Shown: one piece after another, positions 1-7,300 of the stretch
How the letters are laid out: every line of letters begins with the position of its first letter
Numbering within the stretch: the stretch's first letter is position 1
From: Bacteroidales bacterium
GTDB lineage: Bacteria; Bacteroidota; Bacteroidia; Bacteroidales; UBA3824
Assembly (NCBI GenBank): GCA_017541145.1
Contig: JAFXZT010000130.1
Span: forward strand, 1 to 52,881
Reading direction: 5' to 3'
DNA length: 52,881 bases
Position numbers and translations under genes: made by a program
The notes under the pieces: model-generated
Databases searched by the model: none
Told to the model about the DNA's origin: nothing
Seen by the model: the letters and a program-made list of their open reading frames with translations, nothing else

Positions 1-1
1 T

Positions 2-964
2 GCGCACGACCTTGGCATTATGAACTTTCTCTACTACGCTTTGATTAAATCAGGACTTCTTCCCCCGATTATTTTCATGGGTGTAGGTGCGCTGACGGAT
101 TTTGGTCCTATGCTCAGAAACTTGAAACTCGCGATTTTTGGTGCGGGTGCACAGTTCGGCATTTTTGCGGTATTGCTTGTTGCCTCTGCAACCGGTTATT
201 TCACATTGAAAGAATCTGCTTCATTGGCGATTATCGGCGGTGCTGACGGTCCGACGGCTATTTTTACGACGATAAAACTTGCTCCTGATATGCTCGGACC
301 GATTGCTATTGCGGCATATTCGTATATGGCTTTGGTTCCGGTGATTGTGCCTTTGGTTGTAAAACTTACTTGCAGCAAAAAGGAACTTTCAATCAACATG
401 AAAGAGCAGGACAAACTTTATCCTTCAAAAACCGAGTTCAAGAACATGCGTGCCTTGAAAATCATTTTCCCGATTGCGACGACAACGGTTGTTGCGATAA
501 TCGTTCCTTCGGCAGTTCCTTTGGTAGGAATGTTGATGTTTGGAAACTTGATAAAAGAGGTCGGCAGTTCTACATCGAGAATTTTTGACGCGGCTTCAAA
601 CGCGATTATGAACTCTGCGACAATATTCTTGGGACTTTGTGTCGGCGCAACAATGACTGTTGACGCTTTCTTGAATTGGCAGACAATCGGTATTGTATGC
701 GGCGGATTCTTGGCGTTCGGATTCTCGATTTTCGGCGGCATAATGTTGGCAAAACTTTACAACTTGTTCTCTAAGAAGAAAGTTAATCCGCTTATCGGTG
801 CAACCGGTTTGAGTGCCGTTCCGATGGCATCACGTGTTGCAAACGAAATCGCATTGAAATACGATCCTCGCAACCACGTGCTTAACTATTGCATGTCGTC
901 AAACGTTTCAGGCGTTATCGGCTCAGCAGTTGCAGCAGGTATTTTGATTGCATTCTTGGGATAA
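2..964 (+). CDS. oadB: Na+-translocating decarboxylase beta subunit (5' end outside window)
   Basis: This is the membrane subunit of a biotin-dependent, sodium-pumping decarboxylase (oxaloacetate or methylmalonyl-CoA type), which couples decarboxylation to Na+ export. The frame is open from base 2 with no start codon that fits, and the family normally has 50-90 more N-terminal residues, so the gene is cut by the window edge; the ATG at 20 is internal. Visible family signatures are GVGALTDFGP, the GGADGPTAIF segment that lines the ion path, NSATIFLGLCVGATM, and the C-terminal block ending in SGVIGSAVAAGILIAFLG. The protein is strongly hydrophobic with many membrane segments. The last 78 bases (889-966, with the stop codon) are repeated at 3122-3199 beyond the defence cassette. 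Oxaloacetate and methylmalonyl-CoA versions cannot be told apart from this subunit alone. Confidence 0.93.
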   Translation, partial: AHDLGIMNFLYYALIKSGLLPPIIFMGVGALTDFGPMLRNLKLAIFGAGAQFGIFAVLLVASATGYFTLKESASLAIIGGADGPTAIFTTIKLAPDMLGPIAIAAYSYMALVPVIVPLVVKLTCSKKELSINMKEQDKLYPSKTEFKNMRALKIIFPIATTTVVAIIVPSAVPLVGMLMFGNLIKEVGSSTSRIFDAASNAIMNSATIFLGLCVGATMTVDAFLNWQTIGIVCGGFLAFGFSIFGGIMLAKLYNLFSKKKVNPLIGATGLSAVPMASRVANEIALKYDPRNHVLNYCMSSNVSGVIGSAVAAGILIAFLG

Positions 965-966
965 GA
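889..966 (+). repeat. Direct repeat copy 1 (oadB 3' end, attL-like)
   Basis: These 78 bases at the end of oadB, including its TAA, match 3122-3199 at 76 positions. The two differences, C892/T3125 and C919/T3152, are both third-codon positions that keep Cys (TGC/TGT) and Ile (ATC/ATT). Sequence similarity stops just after the stop codon. A repeat that covers the 3' end of a conserved gene and includes its stop codon is the usual footprint of an element integrating at an attachment site without breaking the gene. Confidence 0.9.
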
Positions 967-984
967 CTAATACACTAATGTATT

Positions 985-1021
985 AAACGACGGATTTCTG
1001 AAAAATAATCCGTCGTTTTTT
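985..1021 (+). terminator. Intrinsic terminator after oadB
   Basis: A 12-base stem (985-996 with 1007-1018) closes a short A-rich loop and runs into a T-tract. It now terminates oadB, but it lies inside the repeat-bounded insert and so probably arrived with it. Confidence 0.85.
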
Positions 1022-1050
1022 GTTATATTTATAATAAAATGTTACCTTTG
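1019..1050 (+). promoter_or_regulatory. Bacteroidota-type promoter for ptuA-ptuB
   Basis: TTTG at 1019-1022, a 20-base spacer, and TACCTTTG at 1043-1050 match the Bacteroidota consensus exactly. The -33 box is carved from the T-tract of the preceding terminator. The start codon at 1079 lies about 28 bases downstream of the -7 box. The cassette therefore appears transcribed independently of oadB. Confidence 0.8.
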
Positions 1051-1078
1051 CAATTGGTAATCACAAATCCACTCAAAA

Positions 1079-2275
1079 ATGAAAGGCATTAAGATACGTT
1101 CCATATCCTTGAAATCATTCAAAGGCTTCGATGACATAACGATAGACTGTGCCAAGAGCGACACAGAACTCTATCAATGGACTATATTGTTGGGAAACAA
1201 CAATACAGGAAAGACGAGAATTTTGCAGGCGATAGCGGGGATGAGACCTGATTTTAATTTTGAAACGGAAAAAATTACCTTAGTCCCTGCATATTGGTGG
1301 AGTAGAAAAAAAAATGACCGAAATAGCAATGCGGATGTAATTTGCAAATTGACAAATTTTTCAGGTAAATGGAGTATAAAAAAGGTTGTTTATGGAACAC
1401 ATGACGATCATCCCGTTGATTTCCATATTTTCGGCTACGGTGTAGGTCGTTATCCTCTATTGAATACCAACCTATCAGGGCAAGAAAGTGGCGACTGCGA
1501 CACATTATTTTCTCATGAAAAAAGACTTATAAATATTGAAGAATGGTTGATAAGGTGTGATTATCAATCCAAAAGCAACAATTCCAAAGCCAAAAAACAA
1601 TTAGCAAAACTTCGCGAAGTAATTTGCAGCAACCTTTTTCCAGAAATTGAGGATTTCAAATTTGAAAGTACTGACAAAATGGAAAGTTACGTACTGTTCA
1701 AGACGAAGGACGGATGGTTCAAATATACGGAGTTGGGCTTTGGCTATCAGTCAATGCTTTCTTGGATTGTAGATTTGAGCAAACGCATGTTTGATAATTT
1801 TCCGGATTCAGACAATCCTCTTAATGAAAATGCAGTTGTTCTGGTTGATGAAATTGACTTGCATCTTCATCCGAAATGGCAGCGCGAAGTGATTTCGTAT
1901 GTTTCTGAGATTTTCAAAAATGTTCAATTCATCGTAACAACGCACAGCCCGTTGGTTATTCAATCAATGCAAGACGTAAATCTGTATGTTTTACGCAGAG
2001 AGGAAAACGGGAAAATCGCCGTGGAACATTCATCGCAACACAATTTCAGCGGTTGGACGGTAGAGGAAATATTGCGCGACACGATGAATTTGGATAATGA
2101 CATTCAATCCGATTATTTGCAACAATCATATAAAATGTTTGATGAAGGTCTTGATAATAACGATGTTGAAAAGGCATTGGAAGCATACAACACGCTTATA
2201 AAAATCCTTCATCCAAGCAATCCCGCGAGACGACTTTTGAAATTTCAATTAGGCCAAATGGACACCAATGATTAA
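1079..2275 (+). CDS. ptuA: Septu-type AAA ATPase (PtuA-like)
   Basis: This is a 398-residue SMC/ABC-like AAA ATPase of the kind paired with HNH nucleases in Septu anti-phage systems, where it forms the sensor and scaffold of the complex. Walker A is GNNNTGKT near residue 40, after an N-terminal strand-rich start (SLKSFKGFDDITID). A FGYGVGRYPL segment lies in the middle, and LGFGYQSMLSW sits where the ABC signature is expected. Walker B and D-loop are VVLVDEIDLHLHPKWQ (near 257-272), followed by the switch histidine in VTTHSPLVIQS. The C-terminal tail begins at SGWTVEEILRDT. The stop overlaps the next gene by 8 bases, so the pair is translationally coupled. No reverse transcriptase sits nearby, so a retron with PtuAB effectors is unlikely. 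The exact Septu subtype is not resolved. Confidence 0.75.
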   Translation: MKGIKIRSISLKSFKGFDDITIDCAKSDTELYQWTILLGNNNTGKTRILQAIAGMRPDFNFETEKITLVPAYWWSRKKNDRNSNADVICKLTNFSGKWSIKKVVYGTHDDHPVDFHIFGYGVGRYPLLNTNLSGQESGDCDTLFSHEKRLINIEEWLIRCDYQSKSNNSKAKKQLAKLREVICSNLFPEIEDFKFESTDKMESYVLFKTKDGWFKYTELGFGYQSMLSWIVDLSKRMFDNFPDSDNPLNENAVVLVDEIDLHLHPKWQREVISYVSEIFKNVQFIVTTHSPLVIQSMQDVNLYVLRREENGKIAVEHSSQHNFSGWTVEEILRDTMNLDNDIQSDYLQQSYKMFDEGLDNNDVEKALEAYNTLIKILHPSNPARRLLKFQLGQMDTND

Positions 2276-3005
2276 ACTTCAACTTATAGAAAAACCTGAG
2301 GAACTAACCGACGAAGTACAGCAACAACTGACTTCCGAGTTCAAGGCAGACCATCGTAAATGCGTATGGAAAAAGCCATACATCGAAAAAGCATTACTTA
2401 AAATGTCGCATAACAAATGCGCCTATTCTGAGCAATATATAAATCGAGAAAGCGCATATATGGAAATTGACCATTTTAAATGCAAAGATTTGTACGAAGA
2501 TTGTGTTGTAGAATGGGGTAATCTTCTGCCTTCATGTCAAAAATGTAATAGAACCAAATGGAAACATGACGTTGTATCAGAACCAATTGTTAATCCTCTG
2601 ACCGATACACCAAAAGAGTTTCTATACGTTAAAGCATTTAAATATTATCCTCGCGATAAAAAAGGAGAAACAACAATAGACGTACTTGGCATAAACGACA
2701 GAATACTCCTTACAAATCCAAGGGCTGAATTAGGATTCAAAATAGCTGATAATATTGGCAATTTGTTTGAGTTACTGAAATCTGCATCAACACCAAGGAA
2801 ACAAAACAATACTCTATCCAAAATAAAATCAGCATTGGAAGAATGTGGACCGACTTTTGAATATTCCGCCGTCATCTCCACCTATATTCTCTATGAAGAC
2901 GAAACCTACCAAGATTTGGAAAAATATCTCAAAAACAATAATTTATGGGATAATGATTTTGAAAAAATAAAACAAACATTGTCGGAAATAGCAATGCCCC
3001 AATAA
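2268..3005 (+). CDS. ptuB: HNH endonuclease partner (PtuB-like, TIGR02646-type)
   Basis: A 245-residue HNH-family nuclease, the presumed effector of the ATPase/HNH pair. The nuclease core occupies roughly residues 45-110: KCAYSE, then the metal-binding segment MEIDHFKCK, then WGNLLPSCQKCNRTK, then an NPLTDTP segment typical of the family. The ATG at 2268 overlaps the end of ptuA (ATGATTAA). The first zinc-knuckle motif, usually CxxC, is CAYS here, so one cysteine is replaced by serine; the second knuckle, CQKC, is intact. Whether this loosens the structural zinc site or is a normal sub-family trait cannot be judged from one sequence. The catalytic DH pair is present, so the protein is probably active. 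Confidence 0.72.
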   Translation: MIKLQLIEKPEELTDEVQQQLTSEFKADHRKCVWKKPYIEKALLKMSHNKCAYSEQYINRESAYMEIDHFKCKDLYEDCVVEWGNLLPSCQKCNRTKWKHDVVSEPIVNPLTDTPKEFLYVKAFKYYPRDKKGETTIDVLGINDRILLTNPRAELGFKIADNIGNLFELLKSASTPRKQNNTLSKIKSALEECGPTFEYSAVISTYILYEDETYQDLEKYLKNNNLWDNDFEKIKQTLSEIAMPQ

Positions 3006-3121
3006 TTGATTCTTATTATTGATATTCGTTGGCGAAATTAAAATTTATAATAAATCACAAAAATATTAGATAAAAAAGTTATATAATTAGAGATACGCAA
3101 AAGAGTTGTAGTGCAAAATGT

Positions 3122-3199
3122 TTGTATGTCGTCAAACGTTTCAGGCGTTATTGGCTCAGCAGTTGCAGCAGGTATTTTGATTGCATTCTTGGGATAAGA
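3122..3199 (+). repeat. Direct repeat copy 2 (displaced oadB 3' end, attR-like)
   Basis: This is the second copy of the oadB 3' end, cut off from any complete reading frame. It still encodes the last 24 residues of OadB and its TAA. The two differences from copy 1 are synonymous, so this DNA was under coding selection until recently or came from another strain's intact oadB. It is followed by the strong hairpin at 3222-3258. Confidence 0.9.
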
Positions 3200-3221
3200 T
3201 TGATTATTACAAGTATTAAAT

Positions 3222-3258
3222 AAAAAAAGGTTGCCGAACTCCTCGGCAACCTTTTTTT
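3222..3258. terminator. Bidirectional terminator, probably the original oadB terminator
   Basis: A perfect A/T-flanked stem (GGTTGCCGA with TCGGCAACC, five-base loop) has an A-tract on one side and a T-tract on the other, so it can work on both strands. Its place just after the displaced oadB end suggests that it ended oadB before the cassette was inserted. Confidence 0.88.
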
Positions 3259-3270
3259 GTTAAAATATTT

Positions 3271-3393
3271 TCATTTGTAAGCAAATTCATATTCAATCCT
3301 ATTTCGCTCAATTTCTTCGTTAGAGGGTTCAAGAGTTTTGTGTATGGTACGCATTTGTTCCAACTTTTGGTCTTTTGTAAAAAATCTTTTTGT
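3271..3393 (-). pseudogene. Possible C-terminal gene remnant, 40 codons
   Basis: Reading leftward from 3393, a frame of 40 codons ends in TGA at 3271-3273 and is limited upstream by an in-frame stop at 3394-3396. Its composition is protein-like (charged, amphipathic, ending ERNRIEYEFAYK) and unlike the surrounding A/T runs. No start codon or ribosome site fits. It may be the tail of a gene lost when this region was rearranged. The family is not recognised, and chance cannot be excluded. Confidence 0.3.
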
Positions 3394-3596
3394 TTATTAA
3401 AAAGTATATTTGAGTTGAGGATAATAAAATTAAGCCGTCAAAGAAACTTGGTGACAATTAATACGTATTTGTATTATCTACGCATTTTGTTAGAGAAACT
3501 GTAATCAAAAGTGTTATAATAATTTCTTTTTAATAGCCTTATTTTAAATGATTTCAAAAAAACTTACTATTTCTTTTGAAAATAATTGTCCAAAAA

Positions 3597-3628
3597 TTTG
3601 GAGGTTTCAAAAATTCGCTTTATCTTTG
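3597..3628 (+). promoter_or_regulatory. Promoter of the putative small RNA
   Basis: TTTG at 3597-3600, a 20-base spacer and TATCTTTG at 3621-3628 match the Bacteroidota promoter consensus, with the GC that often follows. No reading frame begins downstream before the terminator at 3678-3709. Confidence 0.7.
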
Positions 3629-3631
3629 CAT

Positions 3632-3709
3632 CACTTAAATAATTTAAGTGTTTCATGTTATAAAATATTATTTAGTTGGGAGGCGTTGTGATAACGACCT
3701 CCTTTTTTT
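3632..3709 (+). ncRNA. Putative ~78-nt small RNA
   Basis: A transcript from the promoter at 3597-3628 would begin almost exactly at a perfect 8-base-pair hairpin (3632-3639 with 3643-3650, three-base loop). It would continue through an AT-rich single-stranded stretch and end at a GC-rich hairpin plus T7 at 3678-3709. The layout of promoter, 5' stem, linker and intrinsic terminator within about 110 bases, with no start codon, is that of a stand-alone small RNA. No known family was recognised. A leader peptide or attenuator is less likely because the next gene starts almost 290 bases away. Confidence 0.5.
3678..3709 (+). terminator. Intrinsic terminator of the putative small RNA
   Basis: The stem pairs GGAGG (3679-3683) with CCTCC (3698-3702) and CGTT (3684-3687) with AACG (3693-3696), with one bulged A, and is followed by seven T residues. 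Confidence 0.75.
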
Positions 3710-3886
3710 AATGCCCAAATTTTAAAACATCATAAAAGCTCAAATTTTCCCCTATTGTGACGTCTTTTTTATATTTTATTTATGGCGAGATGTTTCTTCT
3801 CTGTTTATTTTATTTGATATAAAATTGTTAAAAAACCTTAATAAAAAATTAATGCAAAAAGTGATACGTTTTGATTGTATCCTGAT

Positions 3887-3894
3887 TACATTTG
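3887..3894 (+). promoter_or_regulatory. Candidate -7 box for the small lipoprotein gene
   Basis: TACATTTG followed by GC matches the Bacteroidota -7 element. No well-spaced TTG lies upstream, and the resulting leader would be about 95 bases, so this is only a candidate. Confidence 0.35.
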
Positions 3895-3995
3895 CAGCGG
3901 TTTTACAAAAGGAAAATCTGTTTGTAAAATTTTGATTTATAAAAAGAAGGAAATTATTAATTTATATTCAATATCAACTAAAGTATTAAAAACAA

Positions 3996-4229
3996 ATGAA
4001 AAAGTTATTTTTTGTAGCTGGTGTATCAGCAATGATGGCTCTCGCTTCATGCGCAGGCAATGGTTCTAACAACAATACAGTAAACGCTGATTCTACAAAA
4101 GCAGATACAGCAAAAGTAGAAGCTACAGTTGCTCCTGCTGAAGATACTACAGCAAAAGCAGAAGCTCCATCAGCATCAGTAGAAGGAGAGCAAGTTGATT
4201 CAACAGCTGCTGTTAACAACGCTCAATAA
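3996..4229 (+). CDS. Small Thr/Ala-rich lipoprotein
   Basis: A 77-residue protein with a lysine-led hydrophobic signal of about 18 residues ending in a lipobox (LASC at 16-19). The predicted mature lipoprotein is only about 59 residues, low-complexity and built from Ala, Thr, Glu, Val and Asn. No fold is recognised. It resembles the many short acidic, disordered lipoproteins of Bacteroidota, whose roles are mostly unknown. Codon use is regular and strongly biased to A/T-ending codons, suggesting good expression. A long leader and a bidirectional terminator (4274-4310) make it a single-gene transcript. Confidence 0.75.
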   Translation: MKKLFFVAGVSAMMALASCAGNGSNNNTVNADSTKADTAKVEATVAPAEDTTAKAEAPSASVEGEQVDSTAAVNNAQ

Positions 4230-4273
4230 TTGTTGTTACGGTAAAATTTGGAATTAATTCTCCATATTATTGC

Positions 4274-4310
4274 AAAAGCCGGATTTTTTCAACAAAGTCC
4301 GGCTTTTGTT
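4274..4310. terminator. Bidirectional terminator between convergent genes
   Basis: AAAAGCCGGA at 4274-4283 pairs with TCCGGCTTTT at 4298-4307. It lies between the lipoprotein gene (+) and the helicase gene (-) and can serve both. Confidence 0.88.
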
Positions 4311-7300
4311 ATTTTTGAAGTTGTACTCTTCTAAAATTCAATAACGGTAAAATTATTGCGTATTCTTTTTCGTCGTCTTTGCAAAACCATGATAGTACAA
4401 AACGAATTTTTGCTGTAAAGGGTTCATAACCAATCTTTTGATAGGCTGATAATTTTTCCGTAAAAGCTTTGGAAAATTTCATAATTTCAAAGTTTTGGTG
4501 ATATAAGGTTTCTCCTTTAATATCAAGTTTTTGACCGCTCATTAATTTCAAAATTTCCAATTTCTTGTCTTTGAAGAATTTAAGATTTATATCCTTGTGA
4601 GTAAGCGCAACTATCAATTCTTCAGGACGTTCGTATTCCGTATTGTCAGTTGTAAAACTTGTAGACATCGGTTGTAAAAAATCCAAATTGTTTGAATTGT
4701 AATGGATATTTAGAAATCTTTTAGCACGTGTAAAACCGACATATAACCTTCGTTTGTCTTCGTCTGTGTTGATACTCAGATTGTTGAGGTACATAAAAAC
4801 GTGGTCGAATTCGCGGCCTTTGGCTTTGTGAATTGTGGATACCATTACTATCGATTTTTCTGTTTTAACAAAATCTTCCAACGATGATTCTCTCAGAAAT
4901 ACTACAAAATCAGTAAGATATTTGTCTTTATAATTGTTTTCAAAAGCTGTGATGATATCCAAAACCAAATGCAAGCATCCGCTTTGTAAATATTTTTCTG
5001 TTAATGTGTTTTTTGCTTTTTCCCATATTTCTGTGCTTATTTTGGGCGTTACAAGATTCTTTTTCAATGTTTTAACGAAGAATTTTAATTCCGCAATATT
5101 TGTAAGGTCAAAACCGACATTGCTTTGTATTAGTTTGCATTGAATTTTGTTTTTTAACAATATACCCAAAATAGCAAGAGCTTCTTGATTTGTGGAAGTC
5201 AAAACGGCGCAAGTTCCGCTTTGATAGTTGGTAATCAAATCGTTGACTACTGCATTTTCAAAACTGTTTTTACAAGTATGCTTTACCAATGTTACTTTTC
5301 CATTGTCTGAATTTTTTGATACAATTGGAATTGTTTTCATGCGTTGATTGATTGTTGTAACAAATCGATTAGCAAAGTCAACTATCTGAACCGCAGACCG
5401 ATAATTTTCTACCAGTTCGTAATTTGTGGCTTTATATTTTTGTATCATTTGCGCCAAATATTCCGATGATGAACCTCTGAACTGATAGATATTTTGATCA
5501 TCGTCGCCAACTGCTATTACTCTCAGATTATCATTGTTTTCTATTAAGGCTTCTACCAACGCAAATTCATTTTTGTCCATGTCTTGCGCTTCGTCGATTA
5601 CAAGAACTTTTTTTGTGATTTTGTTTTGTTCTACTTCGTGATTCCTTATCATTTCTGAGGCTTTGAAAACTACGTCGGCAGATTCTTCTATTTTACCGAT
5701 TTGACCAATCAAATCAAAACAATACGAATGAAACGTTTTGATTTCCACAAAGTTGGCAACATTTCCCATCAATTTACAAAGTCGTGATTTAAATTCCAAT
5801 GCCGCAGCACGTGAAAATGTCAACATCAAAAGTTGTTCGTGTTTGATATCCTCCAAAAGAAGTAATGATGCAAGTTTATGAACCAAAACTCGTGTTTTTC
5901 CACTGCCCGGACCTGCCGAAACCACGATATGTGGCGAAGTGTTATCGTCTATGATTTCTTTTTGTTTAATTGACAGTGTTTCAAATAGTTCCTTGTATCT
6001 TTTGGGCGTGATATTCCGCTCTATTTCTTTCAATCGTTCTTGTGTAAAGTATCTTGCTAAAAATTTCTTGTAGTCAAGATTGAAATAATCTTTTACAAAG
6101 TTTAACGCGTCATTGTAATTCTTTACCATCATATTTGCAAATTCACCTACGATATGGATTTGTTGAATTTTTTGACTGTAAAATTCGTCCATTTGTTTGT
6201 AATCTTCTTTGGTGTATTGCTGACGATTGTTTAGGTTTAAACGGTTGATATTTAGACCCATATAAATTACAAGAAATCCGCCTTCCAATTTCATAGAGTT
6301 GATTTTTGCTAAAAACAGTAATGATTCTTCTACGTCGGAAATTTCGGCTTCAAATTCTTTGTAAAGTGAGTTGTTATAATTATTTAGTAATTCAATTATC
6401 GAAAATAGTATCAAATTGTTGTCAGAATTGTTGGTTGCGGTGTAACGTTCCAACAAAAAACTGATAATAAAAGATGACATCGCAAACATCTTTCTCTGTT
6501 TTTCACGCAGCAATGCTAATGGAATTTGTGGTATAATTAGCACTGTATCAGACGATTCTTGTGACAATTTGATGTATGATTTTATTTTCCAAAACAATAA
6601 AATCGTTTTGATGTTTTTTACATTTGATGCAAGTTTCAGTTTCTCTGCTTCTTCGTTTAATTGTTTGATATTAAATGTGTTGCCCTCTTGTATTAAGTTG
6701 TCCAAGATAAAGAAATCCAAATCGTAAAATGCTTTCAAAATTTTTTGAGTTTCTTTTGGTGAGTTGATATACGCAGAGAGGTCGCGGTCGTCTTTCAAGA
6801 TTTTTTCTTGTCGCATGGTTTGAACAGCCGAAATTACGTTTTCTTTTGTAATTCCGAGTGTATCAGCGAGATAATCAATACGACTTTCTGCATCATCGTT
6901 TCCTGCACGAGCAACATATTTGCTTGAAATTAAGGATTTTATGATTCGTTTTGCATTTTCTTTGCTACTGTCGGTCAAAAATAATTTTGATTCATTGATT
7001 TTGTTTGCTGCTTCATCGAAGTTTTTTGCTAAAATACTTGTAGCGTAAACGTGCGGCGAATTTTTGCCGCGTTGGATATAACCGGCGTTTTCAAGTGCTT
7101 GCAACGCAGTTTTTACGCGAGTTTCTACATCGCTTACTTCGTAGTCCCAGCCGGCAGCTCTGGCAATTTCCAATGCTGACGAACAGAATGATTTGCGGTA
7201 TCTGGTTTGATTTTTTATTGCTTTCCAAACTTGATTGATTTCGGCACACGAAATTTTGGTTTGGTTGTTCAAAATGAAATGTTTATCCAAATCATTGTTG

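Larger units (their letters stand above)
889..3199. mobile_element. Septu-like defence cassette bounded by oadB-derived direct repeats
   Basis: A 2.2-kb insert lies between two 78-base copies of the oadB 3' end. It has its own terminator (985-1021), a promoter (1019-1050), and two overlapping genes for an AAA ATPase and an HNH nuclease. Excision by recombination between the repeats would restore oadB directly followed by the strong terminator at 3222-3258, which is probably the original oadB terminator. No integrase, transposase or inverted repeat is visible, so mobilisation would need a recombinase in trans or homologous recombination with DNA from a relative. Calling this a mobile unit is inference; the repeats and gene content are seen directly. 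Confidence 0.7.
3006..3995. other. Gene-poor interval between ptuB and the small lipoprotein gene
   Basis: This stretch of almost 1 kb holds, in order, an AT-rich spacer (3006-3121) with nothing recognised, the second oadB repeat (3122-3199), a strong terminator (3222-3258), a 40-codon reverse-strand coding-like remnant (3271-3393), AT-rich DNA with nothing recognised (3400-3596), a probable small RNA with promoter and terminator (3597-3709), and the long leader of the lipoprotein gene (3710-3995). Confidence 0.7.

Noticed and set aside
1079-3005. ATPase-HNH pair as the effector part of a retron
   Set aside because: No reverse transcriptase frame or msr/msd-like structured region was found upstream or downstream within the repeat-bounded insert.
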